Shown here piece after piece: positions 25,439 to 33,678 of a stretch of 46,335 nucleotides of DNA (positions are counted from its first letter, which is position 1; every line of letters begins with the position of its first letter). Source of the DNA: Prevotella sp. (GTDB taxonomy: Bacteria; Bacteroidota; Bacteroidia; Bacteroidales; Bacteroidaceae); NCBI GenBank assembly GCA_017548275.1, contig JAFZAH010000025.1:1-46335 (forward strand), read 5' to 3'. The translations under genes and the position numbers were made by a program. The notes below the pieces were generated by a model. That model worked only from the letters and a program-made list of their open reading frames with translations. It had not been told where the DNA came from and did no database searches.

Positions 25439-26479
25439 ATGGACAAACCTCGTTATCTATTTCCAAGTGATTATATGGCAGACCCCTCTGCCAATGTGTT
25501 TAACGGCCGTCTCTATGTCTATCCCTCACACGACTGGGACAGCGGCGAGTGCTTCGACGACGACGGCGGGCACTTTCAGATGAAAGACTACCACGTACTG
25601 TCATGGGATGACATAGAGAAAGATGAAGCCACAGACCACGGCGTGATTCTCGACGTGAATGATGTGCCCTGGGCAGAAAAACAGTTGTGGGACAACGACG
25701 TGGTGGAGAAAGACGGCAAGTATTACCTCATCTTCTCCGCAAAAGACTATAACGGCGAGTTCCACCTGGGTGTGGCCGTGGCCGACAGTCCTGAAGGCCC
25801 GTTCAAAGCCGAACCGCTGCCCATTCGTGGTGCCAACAGCATTGACCCGAGTGTTTTCAAAGACGACGATGGAGAAATTTACTGCTATTTTGGCGGTCTT
25901 TGGGGCGGACAATTGCAGTGGCACTCAGCCTTGCACCCGCCTTATGCTCCCGTGGGATGCAAAGCAGGTGAGCCCGCACCCGAGGGTATGATTGAGATAG
26001 GTCACGCTCCCGACAGAAAGACCTTGATGTTTGCACCTGCCGACGCGCCTGCCCTGCCCAGTTTCGTGGCACGCATGAGCGACGATGTGAAACAATTTGT
26101 AGAGGCACCGCGCCCCGTGGTCATCTTGGATGAGAATGGCAAACCGTTGAAGGTCAGCGACCCGCACCGTTTCTTCGAGGCTTCTTGGATGCATAAGATG
26201 AACGGCAAATACTACCTCTCCTACTCTACCGGCGACAGCCATTACCTTTGCTATGCTATTGGTGACAATCCTTACGGACCGTTCACCTATCAGGGTGTCA
26301 TCTTGGAACCCGTGGTAGGATGGACCACACACCACTCCATCGTGCAATACAAGGGCAAATGGTATCTCTTCCACCACGACTGCGTGCCCAGCAATGACAC
26401 TACTTGGCTCCGCAGCCTGAAAGTGATGGAACTGGATGTGGATGAGAACGGCGTGATTCATACGATGAAGAGCGAATAG
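25439..26479 (+). CDS. xynB: GH43 beta-xylosidase/alpha-L-arabinofuranosidase
   Basis: A 346-residue family 43 enzyme with a single five-bladed propeller. The three invariant acids are visible: base Asp15 in YMADPSANV, pKa-modulating Asp136 in NSIDPSVF and acid Glu247 in HRFFEASW. There is no signal peptide (the protein begins with KPRYLFPSDY almost at once), so it should act in the cytoplasm on xylo-oligosaccharides brought in by the symporter. It follows the GH10 gene by 21 nt and is clearly co-transcribed with it. Xylosidase, exo-xylanase and arabinofuranosidase activities all occur in close relatives; the sequence does not decide between them. A REP-like palindrome and a 38-bp palindromic terminator follow. 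Confidence 0.92.
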   Translation: MDKPRYLFPSDYMADPSANVFNGRLYVYPSHDWDSGECFDDDGGHFQMKDYHVLSWDDIEKDEATDHGVILDVNDVPWAEKQLWDNDVVEKDGKYYLIFSAKDYNGEFHLGVAVADSPEGPFKAEPLPIRGANSIDPSVFKDDDGEIYCYFGGLWGGQLQWHSALHPPYAPVGCKAGEPAPEGMIEIGHAPDRKTLMFAPADAPALPSFVARMSDDVKQFVEAPRPVVILDENGKPLKVSDPHRFFEASWMHKMNGKYYLSYSTGDSHYLCYAIGDNPYGPFTYQGVILEPVVGWTTHHSIVQYKGKWYLFHHDCVPSNDTTWLRSLKVMELDVDENGVIHTMKSE

Positions 26480-26494
26480 AGAGCCTCACCCGTA

Positions 26495-26512
26495 CCCCCT
26501 CCGAGGAGGGGG
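26495..26512. repeat. GC-rich palindrome (REP-like)
   Basis: CCCCCTCC-GA-GGAGGGGG, a perfect 8-bp stem with a 2-nt centre, 15 nt past the GH43 stop. Related to the units at 2551, 4361 and 46229. Confidence 0.6.
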
Positions 26513-26542
26513 ACTCTAATCGGAACTTTACTGCGACATCAT

Positions 26543-26580
26543 AAAATCGTCCTCACTGGCATGCCAGTGAGGACGATTTT
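26543..26580. terminator. 38-bp perfect palindrome, terminator
   Basis: The 19-bp half AAAATCGTCCTCACTGGCA is followed directly by its exact complement. The A-run and T-run at the ends suit termination in both directions; it lies 63 nt past the GH43 stop and before the convergent ompA-type gene. Confidence 0.85.
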
Positions 26581-26670
26581 GCATGATAGTCTCACATGAG
26601 AGTCTCTCTCCTTCGAAGGCGATTTTGTCATTAAGCGGAAAACTTACAAACAGGAAAGTTTATTTTGCTT

Positions 26671-26707
26671 TAAAAGAAAGAGGCGCCACCCGCACGGGCA
26701 GCACCTC
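26671..26707 (-). terminator. Intrinsic terminator of the OmpA-family operon
   Basis: Minus strand: a 13-bp stem (26695-26707 with 26680-26692) with two non-Watson-Crick or mismatched positions, then a T-rich run (complement of 26671-26679). It lies about 39 nt past the stop at 26746. Confidence 0.7.
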
Positions 26708-26745
26708 TCTTCAGAATAGATGTGATGTAAATCAAAGAAAAGTTA

Positions 26746-27984
26746 TTATTCGCTGATGACTGATTCAGTTTCATATTCGTCGAGTGCGAAGACTACGACA
26801 CGGTTCCACTCGTTCTTGAGTGAGTAGGGCTGTACAACGTCACCCTTGTAGTCGATACTCAGACGGTTGGGATCAACACCGAACTCGTTGACGAGCATGT
26901 TGAACACAGATGTAACACGACGCTTTGACAAACGCATGTTGTAAGCGGGATAAGCAGTCTCCACATCGGCGAAACCGCAGATGGTGACGTTCACCCCCGG
27001 GTGCTCCTTCATGTAGTTAGCCACAGCCTCGACGTTGCGTTTCTGCACATCGGTGATGTAGTATTTGTCGATGATGAACGACACGGTCATGTCGAGGATA
27101 CGACGCTGCTTGATCTTGGCGTTCTTCTCTTTCTTAGCATCTTCGAGGTCTTTGCGAGCATCGTTGACTTTGCGCTGGATGTCAGACAGGTCGTAGTCAA
27201 GACCAGCGGTACGATACTTGAAGCGGTGGTCGCCATAGTGATCTACGAAGTGGTAAACGAGACCGAGGTTGAGGTTGGTCCAACCATCGTATTTATCATC
27301 GTAGCGGATGCCGTCAAGACCATCGTCGGTCACGCTGAGCAGAGCCTCGAGGTTGATGTCGAAATACTTGTTGAGCATGTAACTGGCACCGAGACCCACG
27401 CGTGCTGCGAAAGTAGCCTTGTCTTCCAAGTTCTCTGAGAAATCACTTGTCTGATAACCAGAGACGTCGCGAAGAGTCTTAGGCATGGTCTCATCCAAAC
27501 CAAATCTCTGCACAAATCCTACGCCGAGGAAGCCGAGCACATTGAAACGTCTTGTCTCTTTATATGTGGAGAAAATGTTGGAGAAGTTGGGCACTGCCTC
27601 GATGAACGCACTCACATGTTTGAAATCGTAGTAACCACGACCGCTGTAACCATTGGCGCGTGAACGAACGATAGAGGAACGCTCGAGGATACCTACCTGC
27701 TTGGTATAGTTACCAGCCAAACGCACTGCGAAAGCCGGTGAGAAACTCTTACCGATCACGAGGCTGGCATTTGCGCGCTGAGTGTCGAAACGGAAAAATT
27801 CGCGGGGACGAACATTCTCTCCCAACGGGCTGGTGATACCGCCATAGATACCCACGAACCAGTTGTCGAAGAATTTATAGTGACGCAAAGCAGTTGCGTA
27901 TTCCAAATTAGAAGAATCCTGTGCCATCGTCAGACTGGGCACGGCGATCATCGCTGCGAGCAAAGTTGCTTTTATCTTATTCAT
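26746..27984 (-). CDS. OmpA-family outer membrane protein
   Basis: A 412-residue envelope protein. Signal peptide 1-21 (SLTMAQ), then a beta-barrel-like region (about 35-255) with alternating aromatic strands such as NWFVGIYGGI and FNVLGFLGVGFVQRFG. A charged helical linker follows (about 265-295, DIQRKVNDARKDLEDAKKEK), then a C-terminal OmpA-like peptidoglycan-binding domain (about 300-400) with YNMRLSKRRVTSVFNMLV. It resembles the paired Omp40/41-type proteins of Porphyromonas and Prevotella that tie the outer membrane to the wall. It is the last gene of a three-gene leftward run and starts only 15 nt after a paralogue. Confidence 0.85.
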   Translation of the reverse strand: MNKIKATLLAAMIAVPSLTMAQDSSNLEYATALRHYKFFDNWFVGIYGGITSPLGENVRPREFFRFDTQRANASLVIGKSFSPAFAVRLAGNYTKQVGILERSSIVRSRANGYSGRGYYDFKHVSAFIEAVPNFSNIFSTYKETRRFNVLGFLGVGFVQRFGLDETMPKTLRDVSGYQTSDFSENLEDKATFAARVGLGASYMLNKYFDINLEALLSVTDDGLDGIRYDDKYDGWTNLNLGLVYHFVDHYGDHRFKYRTAGLDYDLSDIQRKVNDARKDLEDAKKEKNAKIKQRRILDMTVSFIIDKYYITDVQKRNVEAVANYMKEHPGVNVTICGFADVETAYPAYNMRLSKRRVTSVFNMLVNEFGVDPNRLSIDYKGDVVQPYSLKNEWNRVVVFALDEYETESVISE

Positions 27985-27999
27985 AGCGATTGTATATTT

Positions 28000-29178
28000 T
28001 TAGAGTTTTCCGTTTTCGTTAATAAACACGATAATGCAATTCTTATCCGTCTGCTGGCTTTCCACCTTCTTGGCATCCTTCTCGATGAAGATGCGGTTGG
28101 CAGGAATCTGATATTCGTTAATCAGAGTCTCACGGATGGTGTTAGCACGGTCGTTGAAGAGAGCGCCACCATTGCCGAGCACGGTAATGTAGAGGTTCAA
28201 CTGGTTGTTGTGTTCTTTCATCTCCTGAGCGGCGGTGTACACGTTCACCTCCTGCATCTCGTCGATATCTGAAGAGTTGGCTGCGAATGACACGAGCACA
28301 TTAATCTGCTGTGACTTCACATCGACTGTCGGACGGTTAGCGCGGATGTCGGCAGCCTCTTTGCGCAGACGGTTGAGTTCAGCGTTCAAGTCATTATACT
28401 TCGAGTAGTCACGAGTATAATATGTGAACTGGTGAGCACCGTCGGTGGGGTTTTTGAAGCGGTAGTTCAGACCGAGCAGCAGGTTGGCGTGACCGTCCCA
28501 CTTGTTATGAGTGAGGATACCGTCGAAAGAGTCGTCAACCCAAGTGTTGGAAGCCTCAACAGAGAAGTCCCAGCGCTCGCCCAGACGGAAGAGCATCATG
28601 ATACCGGCACGAAGACCGAGCAGTGTGCACTCCTCGTCATTGTATTTGCTGTCGCCATTGTTCCAGGCGCGCTCGCTGAATCCGAAGGTCTGCTCGCCAC
28701 CGATACCGAAGAAACCGATCAGGTTGAAGAAACGGCTCTCACGATAGCCACAGAAGATATTAGTCAGGTTGAACATACCGTCGCCGAAAAGCGAACCGGT
28801 GTGGAAGTGGTAAGGCTTGTATTCGTTGGTGAAATCAGCCAAACCGCGGTTGCTGGCCCAGAGGAGTTGCAGACGCATACCTACAGAGGGTGAGAACCAT
28901 TTACCGACGTAAGCGCCCGCTGTCGGACGGAGATGACGCCAGAAAGAAGTGTGATCCTGGTTGCTGCCCCAGTTGTAGAGCACGCCGCCCTGAATGCCGG
29001 CGAACCAGTTGTCCCAGAATTTATAGTCGCGGAGAATTTTTTGGTCTTTACCTTCAGCCTGATTGTTGTCCAGCCAATAATCAGTGCTCACGTTGGGGTC
29101 GTTTTCCACCACCTGAGCGCTGACGGAAGTCGCTGCGCACATGGCTGCCACTAAAGCGAAATATTTAATATGATTCAT
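28000..29178 (-). CDS. OmpA-family outer membrane protein, paralogue with weak OmpA motif
   Basis: A 392-residue paralogue of the next gene with the same plan: signal peptide (SVSAQ at 18-22), barrel-like region with DNWFAGIQGGVLYNWG and FFNLIGFFGIGGEQTFG, a helical linker (DLNAELNRLRKEAADIRANR) and a C-terminal alpha/beta domain. In the last domain the usual N-x2-LS-x2-RA signature is reduced to FNDRANTIRETLINEY, so peptidoglycan binding may be altered. The two genes are 15 nt apart and surely co-transcribed; in related organisms such pairs form mixed trimers (established for the Porphyromonas homologues, inferred here). Confidence 0.83.
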   Translation of the reverse strand: MNHIKYFALVAAMCAATSVSAQVVENDPNVSTDYWLDNNQAEGKDQKILRDYKFWDNWFAGIQGGVLYNWGSNQDHTSFWRHLRPTAGAYVGKWFSPSVGMRLQLLWASNRGLADFTNEYKPYHFHTGSLFGDGMFNLTNIFCGYRESRFFNLIGFFGIGGEQTFGFSERAWNNGDSKYNDEECTLLGLRAGIMMLFRLGERWDFSVEASNTWVDDSFDGILTHNKWDGHANLLLGLNYRFKNPTDGAHQFTYYTRDYSKYNDLNAELNRLRKEAADIRANRPTVDVKSQQINVLVSFAANSSDIDEMQEVNVYTAAQEMKEHNNQLNLYITVLGNGGALFNDRANTIRETLINEYQIPANRIFIEKDAKKVESQQTDKNCIIVFINENGKL

Positions 29179-29220
29179 CTTGTGGAATATTAATAGATTC
29201 TATTTTTATTTGACGACGTT

Positions 29221-29784
29221 TTAGAAGAGGAAGGTGCACATGTACATGTTGTCCTTCTCATAGAAATAGATATAACGCCAACTGTGAGCACCGGCGAACA
29301 AAGCGTAAGTTATTCCCTCGACATGGCTCCATGTGGGGTCGATATCGGTGGAATAGATGTTGTCGTTCACTTTACATCCGATTTTCATGCCTTCGTTGTA
29401 GAAGCGGTCCTGAGCGTCCTTGTCAGGGAAAATCAGAGTAATGGTCATCGGTGTGTATTTGCCCGGTTTGTTCTCGGTCAAATCGAAGTTCAACAGTCTG
29501 GGACTGTCGGCCAGTTTGGTGTATGTCTCAGTCATGTGACCTTTCTTGTAAGAAACGCCATCAGCAAAGACATAGTAAATCTCTCCAGACTCATTGGTGT
29601 CGTAGATGAGATCCAATCCTGCTTTGTCGGCCAAACCATGGTAATAATCCAAAGACTTGCCCTTAGCCTGGAAATTCATCAGTTCCAAAAAAGTCTTAAA
29701 ATGGAAATCTCTTTGCGCCATCGACACATTCGCACATGCCAACAACACTACCATCACGCATAATAACTTTTTCATTTTGTTCAT
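29221..29784 (-). CDS. Small exported protein of unknown function
   Basis: 187 residues (184 if Met4 starts). Signal peptide to about residue 23 (ANVSMAQ), no lipobox. The mature part is about 164 residues, beta-rich, with aromatic clusters at the C-terminus (HSWRYIYFYEKDNMYMCTF). No family recognised. It is the first gene of the run leading into the two OmpA-type genes (42-nt gap, no promoter motif between), so a role in the outer membrane or periplasm with them is plausible. Two TAnnTTTG elements lie upstream. Confidence 0.72.
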   Translation of the reverse strand: MNKMKKLLCVMVVLLACANVSMAQRDFHFKTFLELMNFQAKGKSLDYYHGLADKAGLDLIYDTNESGEIYYVFADGVSYKKGHMTETYTKLADSPRLLNFDLTENKPGKYTPMTITLIFPDKDAQDRFYNEGMKIGCKVNDNIYSTDIDPTWSHVEGITYALFAGAHSWRYIYFYEKDNMYMCTFLF

Positions 29785-29823
29785 CTATTTAAATTAATCT
29801 GAATTATCAGGATAGTATTTTCG

Positions 29824-29864
29824 CAAATATATATGTGCTAGTTTGAATTTTGTGTGCAAAGTTA
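29824..29864 (-). promoter_or_regulatory. Two candidate -7 elements for the OmpA-family operon
   Basis: Minus strand: TATATTTG (complement of 29824-29831) and TAACTTTG (complement of 29857-29864). Both match TAnnTTTG. Neither has a TTTG exactly 20 nt upstream. They lie 40 and 73 nt before the start codon. Confidence 0.5.
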
Positions 29865-29987
29865 ACTATTTTTTTTTATTCACATTCCTTTTTTGTGATT
29901 TTTATTCAGAAAAATGGTCTTTTTTTTACATTTATATAAAATTTGTATCAAAATAAGAGATTTATGCAATGGAGAAGAAGGGTTTTT

Positions 29988-30094
29988 CGGAGTTTTGGGG
30001 AGTTTTGGGGAGTTTTGGAGTGTAGGAGTATAGGAGTTTAGACAATAGTACACTTTTGGAGAGTTCGGGAGTTCAGGAGTTCAGACATTAGTAC
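29988..30094. repeat. Tandem and dispersed GGAGTTTTGG/GGAGTTCAGACA repeats
   Basis: AGTTTTGGGG is repeated three times (last unit AGTTTTGGAG, 29991-30020), then TGTAGGAGTATAGGAGTTTAGACAAT-type sequence and a second copy ending GGAGTTCAGACATTAGTAC. Part matches 4287-4332. No gene is visible in the 542-nt gap 29785-30326. Confidence 0.65.
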
Positions 30095-30164
30095 GCCGTT
30101 TGAGGAGTAACCTCTTGCTCCTTGCCCCCTGCCCCTTGCTCCTATAGAGTATCTACTCCCCTCG

Positions 30165-30241
30165 CCCTTTGGGAAGGCTACGGGGGGGCGAGCATCGCTC
30201 GGGATGGAGGGGTTGGGGGTGAGGCTTCTTGGGGGTGAGGC
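30165..30241. repeat. GC-rich intergenic repeat block
   Basis: CCCCTCGCCCTTTGGGAAGGCT, then CGAGCATCGCTCG, then GGGGGTGAGGCTTCTT with a second GGGGGTGAGGCTTTCTT. Of the same general kind as the other GC-rich palindromic units, but a different subtype. Confidence 0.5.
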
Positions 30242-30244
30242 TTT

Positions 30245-30285
30245 CTTAAAAAAGAATGAGAGGCCGAATCTCACGACTCAGCCTC
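30245..30285 (-). terminator. Intrinsic terminator of the xus-xyn10C operon
   Basis: Minus strand: GAGGCTGAGTC pairs with GATTCGGCCTC (11 bp, two G-T pairs) around a 4-nt loop, followed by TCATTCTTTTTTAAG. It lies about 40 nt past the xyn10C stop. Confidence 0.78.
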
Positions 30286-30326
30286 CCGGTTTTCATTTTC
30301 ATGAAAAGCACAAATAAAATTATTGA

Positions 30327-32630
30327 TTATTGTTTCAATCCGTCTGCGAATCCGGCGTAGGTGTGCTTGCGGTTGTAGTTGAGGTCCCACAAGCCCACAG
30401 GCTGGTTGGCTCTCCATCCGCTGTTAGCCGGAGCGTCGGTAACGCACCACTGGCAAATACCCCACTGCTGGTTGGCAGGAACCAGTTCGAAGTACTTCTT
30501 GATGATCCACTTGTAGAAGTCAGCCATCTTGTGGTGCTGCTCCTCGGTCACGTTAGCGGTCTCGATTGAGGAACCATCTTCAGCCACGAGACCCATATCC
30601 AACTCAGAGATACGGATGAGTTTGCCAGAGGCAGCCAAAATCTTGAACATCTCCTCGATGGCTTTCTCTTTGCTGGCCTGAGTCTGGGGATTCAGATAGT
30701 AAGAGACGTGCATCTGAGTGCCGATACCGTCAATCTTGGTCTTGCCGTCGGCTTCCCAACGTTTCACCCAAGCGACAATACTCTTAGCCTTACCGTTGTT
30801 GTCCCAGTCGCTCTCGAGGTTGTAGTCGTTGACGAACAGTTTGACGTCAGATGGTCCGAACTCGCGTGCTGCAGCCACGGCTGTACGCACATACTCGAGG
30901 TCGCCCATAGCATCCTGCCAGTAGAAGTTGTTCTTATCGTCGGGATTATCAGCATTAGCATGCTGCAAAGGATAGACGCCCTCGCTGTCGGGGTTACCAC
31001 CGGAGATGGCCTCATTGACCACATCCCAAGCGTGAACCTTACCCTTCGTGCCTTCAGTCATCATACCTTCAATCCAGGTACGCATAGCGGTGGTCAGGAC
31101 ATCGAGTTTCTCCTCCGGTGTGAGCGGAATGGTCGGTTCTGTGCTGACAATCTGTGTGTAGTGGTCGACGATGCGTGAAGGAACAGTAGCGCCACGGGCT
31201 TCCTTCGTACGGAAACTGCTGGTCTCGTTCGGGTCTTCGCAATCGCCGTTCTTAATCACTTCCTTGCCGTTTATCTTCAGGCTGATGTTGTCGAAGTAGT
31301 ACTTATTGGCTCCAGCAAAGTCATTCAGGTTAAACGCGATGGAGTAACCGCCAGTACTCTCAGACATAAAATTGCCTGATTGTGTGAAGGTAGTCCATTC
31401 GGTCTCAAATGGCAATGTACCGACACCTGACCAGTGAATGTATGCACCCGGGTCTTTGTGCGTCTGTGAACCAGCAGTAGCCTTCTTCTCTGCCATGATA
31501 TCAATCGAGAACTCATAAGAAGCACCCTCTGCGATGGGATCATCAGGGAAGTAGAGCCAGAACTGGGTATCCCAGGCAGCCTCCGTCATATCAGAGGATT
31601 CCACGAGGATACAGTTGCGCGGAACGTTCACCTCTTTGGTGCCAGCGGACTGCTCCATCTTATGAACGACTGTCTCATTCACGATAGTCGAAGGCACTGT
31701 TGCACCACGGCTTTCCTTCGTGCGGAAACTGCTGGTATCGTCGCCCTCGCAATCGCCGTTAACAACCACTTCCTTGCCGTTGATCTTCAAACTGATGTTG
31801 TCGAAGTAGTAAATGTTGGCGCTTGCAAAGTCATTGAGGTTGAAGGCAATCGAATAGCCGCCTGTACTCTCAGACATAAACTCGCCTGATTGTTTGAATG
31901 TGCTCCACTCATCCTCGAGGAACGGCAATGTACCGACACCCGACCAGTGGATATACCCACCCGGGTCTTTGTGGGTCTGCGAACCTGCAGTGGCGGCTTT
32001 ATCAGCCATGATATCAATCGAGAATTCGTAAGAGGCACCAGCGGGAATGGGATCATCAGGGAAGTAAATCCAGAACTGGGTATCCCAGGCGGCCTCAGTC
32101 ATATCAGAAGAGTTGACACGGATACAACGGCGTGCCTCTTTAACCTCGACCTCCACGGCTTCACCCGTATAATCGGGATCGGGACGGTCTGCAATCAGTG
32201 CGTTGAGGTATTTCACGGGCTGTTGTGCGTGCCAAGCCAGGGTGTGTCCATATACGGACACCCCTGCAGCCTCGGCAGCCTCTACGAAATCGGTCACATT
32301 ACCGAAAGACATCGAGCCGTCTTCGCCTACGCAAGAAGCCATTTTCATCTCATTGCCAGCCACCACTTCAGTGAAGTTGGAGTTGACCAATGCGTACGTC
32401 AACTGCTTCTTGACATAGTCGTCAGCAGAGACAGCCACACCGAGTTTGATGTTAGGATTCGGTGATTCGGGCAGATACTCCTTCAAGGGAGCATAGTCGG
32501 TCAGATAAGCGTACTCAGCCAGATTGTCCGGGCGTCCCACCTCGTATGACTTGAGCAGGTCGTCGGCACAACTGCAGAACAGTACGCCACACGCTAATAT
32601 AAATAAATGGATACGTTTCATATTCATCAA
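30327..32630 (-). CDS. xyn10C: Surface GH10 xylanase with two CBM modules inserted in the catalytic domain
   Basis: A 767-residue lipoprotein (lipobox FCSC, Cys21), expected on the cell surface. The GH10 domain is split: residues about 45-165 hold the first strands (VYGHTLAWHAQQP), 167-488 are an insertion, and 489-765 complete the barrel with acid/base Glu540 (AWDVVNEAIS) and nucleophile Glu676 (RISELDMG). The insertion is two CBM4-like modules, about 167-317 and 337-488, each with SYEFSIDIMA, YIHWSGVGTLPF and YYFDNISLKINGKEV. The modules are about 85% identical to each other by eye. This is the plan of Prevotella and Bacteroides Xyn10C, which cuts xylan at the surface. Last gene of the xus operon, 15 nt behind xusE. 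Confidence 0.95.
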   Translation of the reverse strand: MMNMKRIHLFILACGVLFCSCADDLLKSYEVGRPDNLAEYAYLTDYAPLKEYLPESPNPNIKLGVAVSADDYVKKQLTYALVNSNFTEVVAGNEMKMASCVGEDGSMSFGNVTDFVEAAEAAGVSVYGHTLAWHAQQPVKYLNALIADRPDPDYTGEAVEVEVKEARRCIRVNSSDMTEAAWDTQFWIYFPDDPIPAGASYEFSIDIMADKAATAGSQTHKDPGGYIHWSGVGTLPFLEDEWSTFKQSGEFMSESTGGYSIAFNLNDFASANIYYFDNISLKINGKEVVVNGDCEGDDTSSFRTKESRGATVPSTIVNETVVHKMEQSAGTKEVNVPRNCILVESSDMTEAAWDTQFWLYFPDDPIAEGASYEFSIDIMAEKKATAGSQTHKDPGAYIHWSGVGTLPFETEWTTFTQSGNFMSESTGGYSIAFNLNDFAGANKYYFDNISLKINGKEVIKNGDCEDPNETSSFRTKEARGATVPSRIVDHYTQIVSTEPTIPLTPEEKLDVLTTAMRTWIEGMMTEGTKGKVHAWDVVNEAISGGNPDSEGVYPLQHANADNPDDKNNFYWQDAMGDLEYVRTAVAAAREFGPSDVKLFVNDYNLESDWDNNGKAKSIVAWVKRWEADGKTKIDGIGTQMHVSYYLNPQTQASKEKAIEEMFKILAASGKLIRISELDMGLVAEDGSSIETANVTEEQHHKMADFYKWIIKKYFELVPANQQWGICQWCVTDAPANSGWRANQPVGLWDLNYNRKHTYAGFADGLKQ
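31167..31622 (-). repeat. CBM module repeat, downstream copy (module B of xyn10C)
   Basis: Encodes residues 337-488. Long stretches of DNA are almost identical to 31680-32132, offset by about 510 bp. Confidence 0.85.
31680..32132 (-). repeat. CBM module repeat, upstream copy (module A of xyn10C)
   Basis: Encodes residues 167-317. Similarity to module B continues past the fold into the linker motif SFRTKE-x-RGATVPS, so the duplicated unit is module plus linker. Confidence 0.85.
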
Positions 32631-32645
32631 TTGTTAAGTTTTGTG

Positions 32646-33635
32646 TTACTCTGCGCTATAAACAGGTTCAAATTCTTCGATAGCGATACCGCTGCGCTGC
32701 CAGATAAGGCGCTCCTGACCGGAGTATGACTTGCCGTCGTCGAAGGTCACTGAGAAGTTCAGGTCAAGTTGGTCGCGGTCTTTGTTACCCCAAGCCTTCT
32801 TGGCGGCGTTGTCGCCGTAGGTACCGTTACCAGAGGCTGTAACGCCTTCGGTAAGCGATGTGATGGTGCAGTTGTCGCCGGAGAAGTTGAGCAGCAAGTC
32901 GGCCGTGCGGATGGCATCACCATCTTGATAAGATACAGTATAGACCGCACCGTTGAGCGAATAGGTCTTCAACTGCACAATGTCGGCATGCTCGATGTCG
33001 TCAGTCGATGTGCTGTGGTTGGTAAGCCAGTATCCGCTGTAGCGGTTCTGGTATTTCACGCAATAGAGCACATAGTCTTTCGGCAACACATCCCAGTTGG
33101 AGGCATCAGTGCGGACGGGCTGTTTGCCCTCAGCCAACGTACCGGTGAGGATGCGGTCGAATCCGCTCTGACCTGTCATCACGAGAGGAATAACATAAGT
33201 ATTCTTCACAGCATCGGGGTCAGCAAAGAAAGCGTCGGTCAACTGCACCTCTGCGGTACCGTTCATCGTGCCGTTGAAAGCAAGCGATGTGGTAGAGAGT
33301 GTGTAGTAGTTAGAAGGCATGGCCTGGACCGGTGTACCGTCAGCGAAGGTGAGTCCGTTGACCAGTGAGTTATCGACAGCCACCTGCACGGTGCCTTTCG
33401 AGCCGTTGTACGAGCCGCCGAAGGTCGCCTTGATCTGGCACTTGTGTGCCTGATCAAGGGAGGTATCGTATTCTTCATCACCGAGCGCAATGGTGCGTAC
33501 GGGATACTGGTAGGGGAAGTAGACAGTGGTTCCCCCCTCGAAGTCATCGAATGAGCGGTCACCGTTCTTGCAGGATGTGAATCCGAGCACGAGGGCTGCA
33601 CCGCAAACGATGCTGAATATATTACGAATCTTCAT
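32646..33635 (-). CDS. xusE: Xylan PUL surface lipoprotein, XusE-like
   Basis: A 329-residue lipoprotein (FTSC, Cys22) in the position of XusE between the second SusD-like gene and xyn10C. Residues about 30-170 look like a DUF1735-type beta domain (GTTVYFPYQYPVRTI, SNYYTLSTTSLAF). Residues about 190-325 form a second beta domain, similar to DUF5627, with a Trp/Tyr cluster NRYSGYWLTNHS. XusE-type and SusE/F-type proteins bind glycans at the surface; no enzymatic motif is seen. Spacing is 43 nt after xusD and 15 nt before xyn10C. Confidence 0.82.
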   Translation of the reverse strand: MKIRNIFSIVCGAALVLGFTSCKNGDRSFDDFEGGTTVYFPYQYPVRTIALGDEEYDTSLDQAHKCQIKATFGGSYNGSKGTVQVAVDNSLVNGLTFADGTPVQAMPSNYYTLSTTSLAFNGTMNGTAEVQLTDAFFADPDAVKNTYVIPLVMTGQSGFDRILTGTLAEGKQPVRTDASNWDVLPKDYVLYCVKYQNRYSGYWLTNHSTSTDDIEHADIVQLKTYSLNGAVYTVSYQDGDAIRTADLLLNFSGDNCTITSLTEGVTASGNGTYGDNAAKKAWGNKDRDQLDLNFSVTFDDGKSYSGQERLIWQRSGIAIEEFEPVYSAE

Positions 33636-33678
33636 TGTCTTTTGTTTTTATGAATCAATTATTTTATTTGTACTGTGA

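Noticed and set aside
30038-30274. 78-codon leftward open frame
   Set aside because: Made of repeat sequence; Arg/Gly/Pro-rich translation without family likeness.
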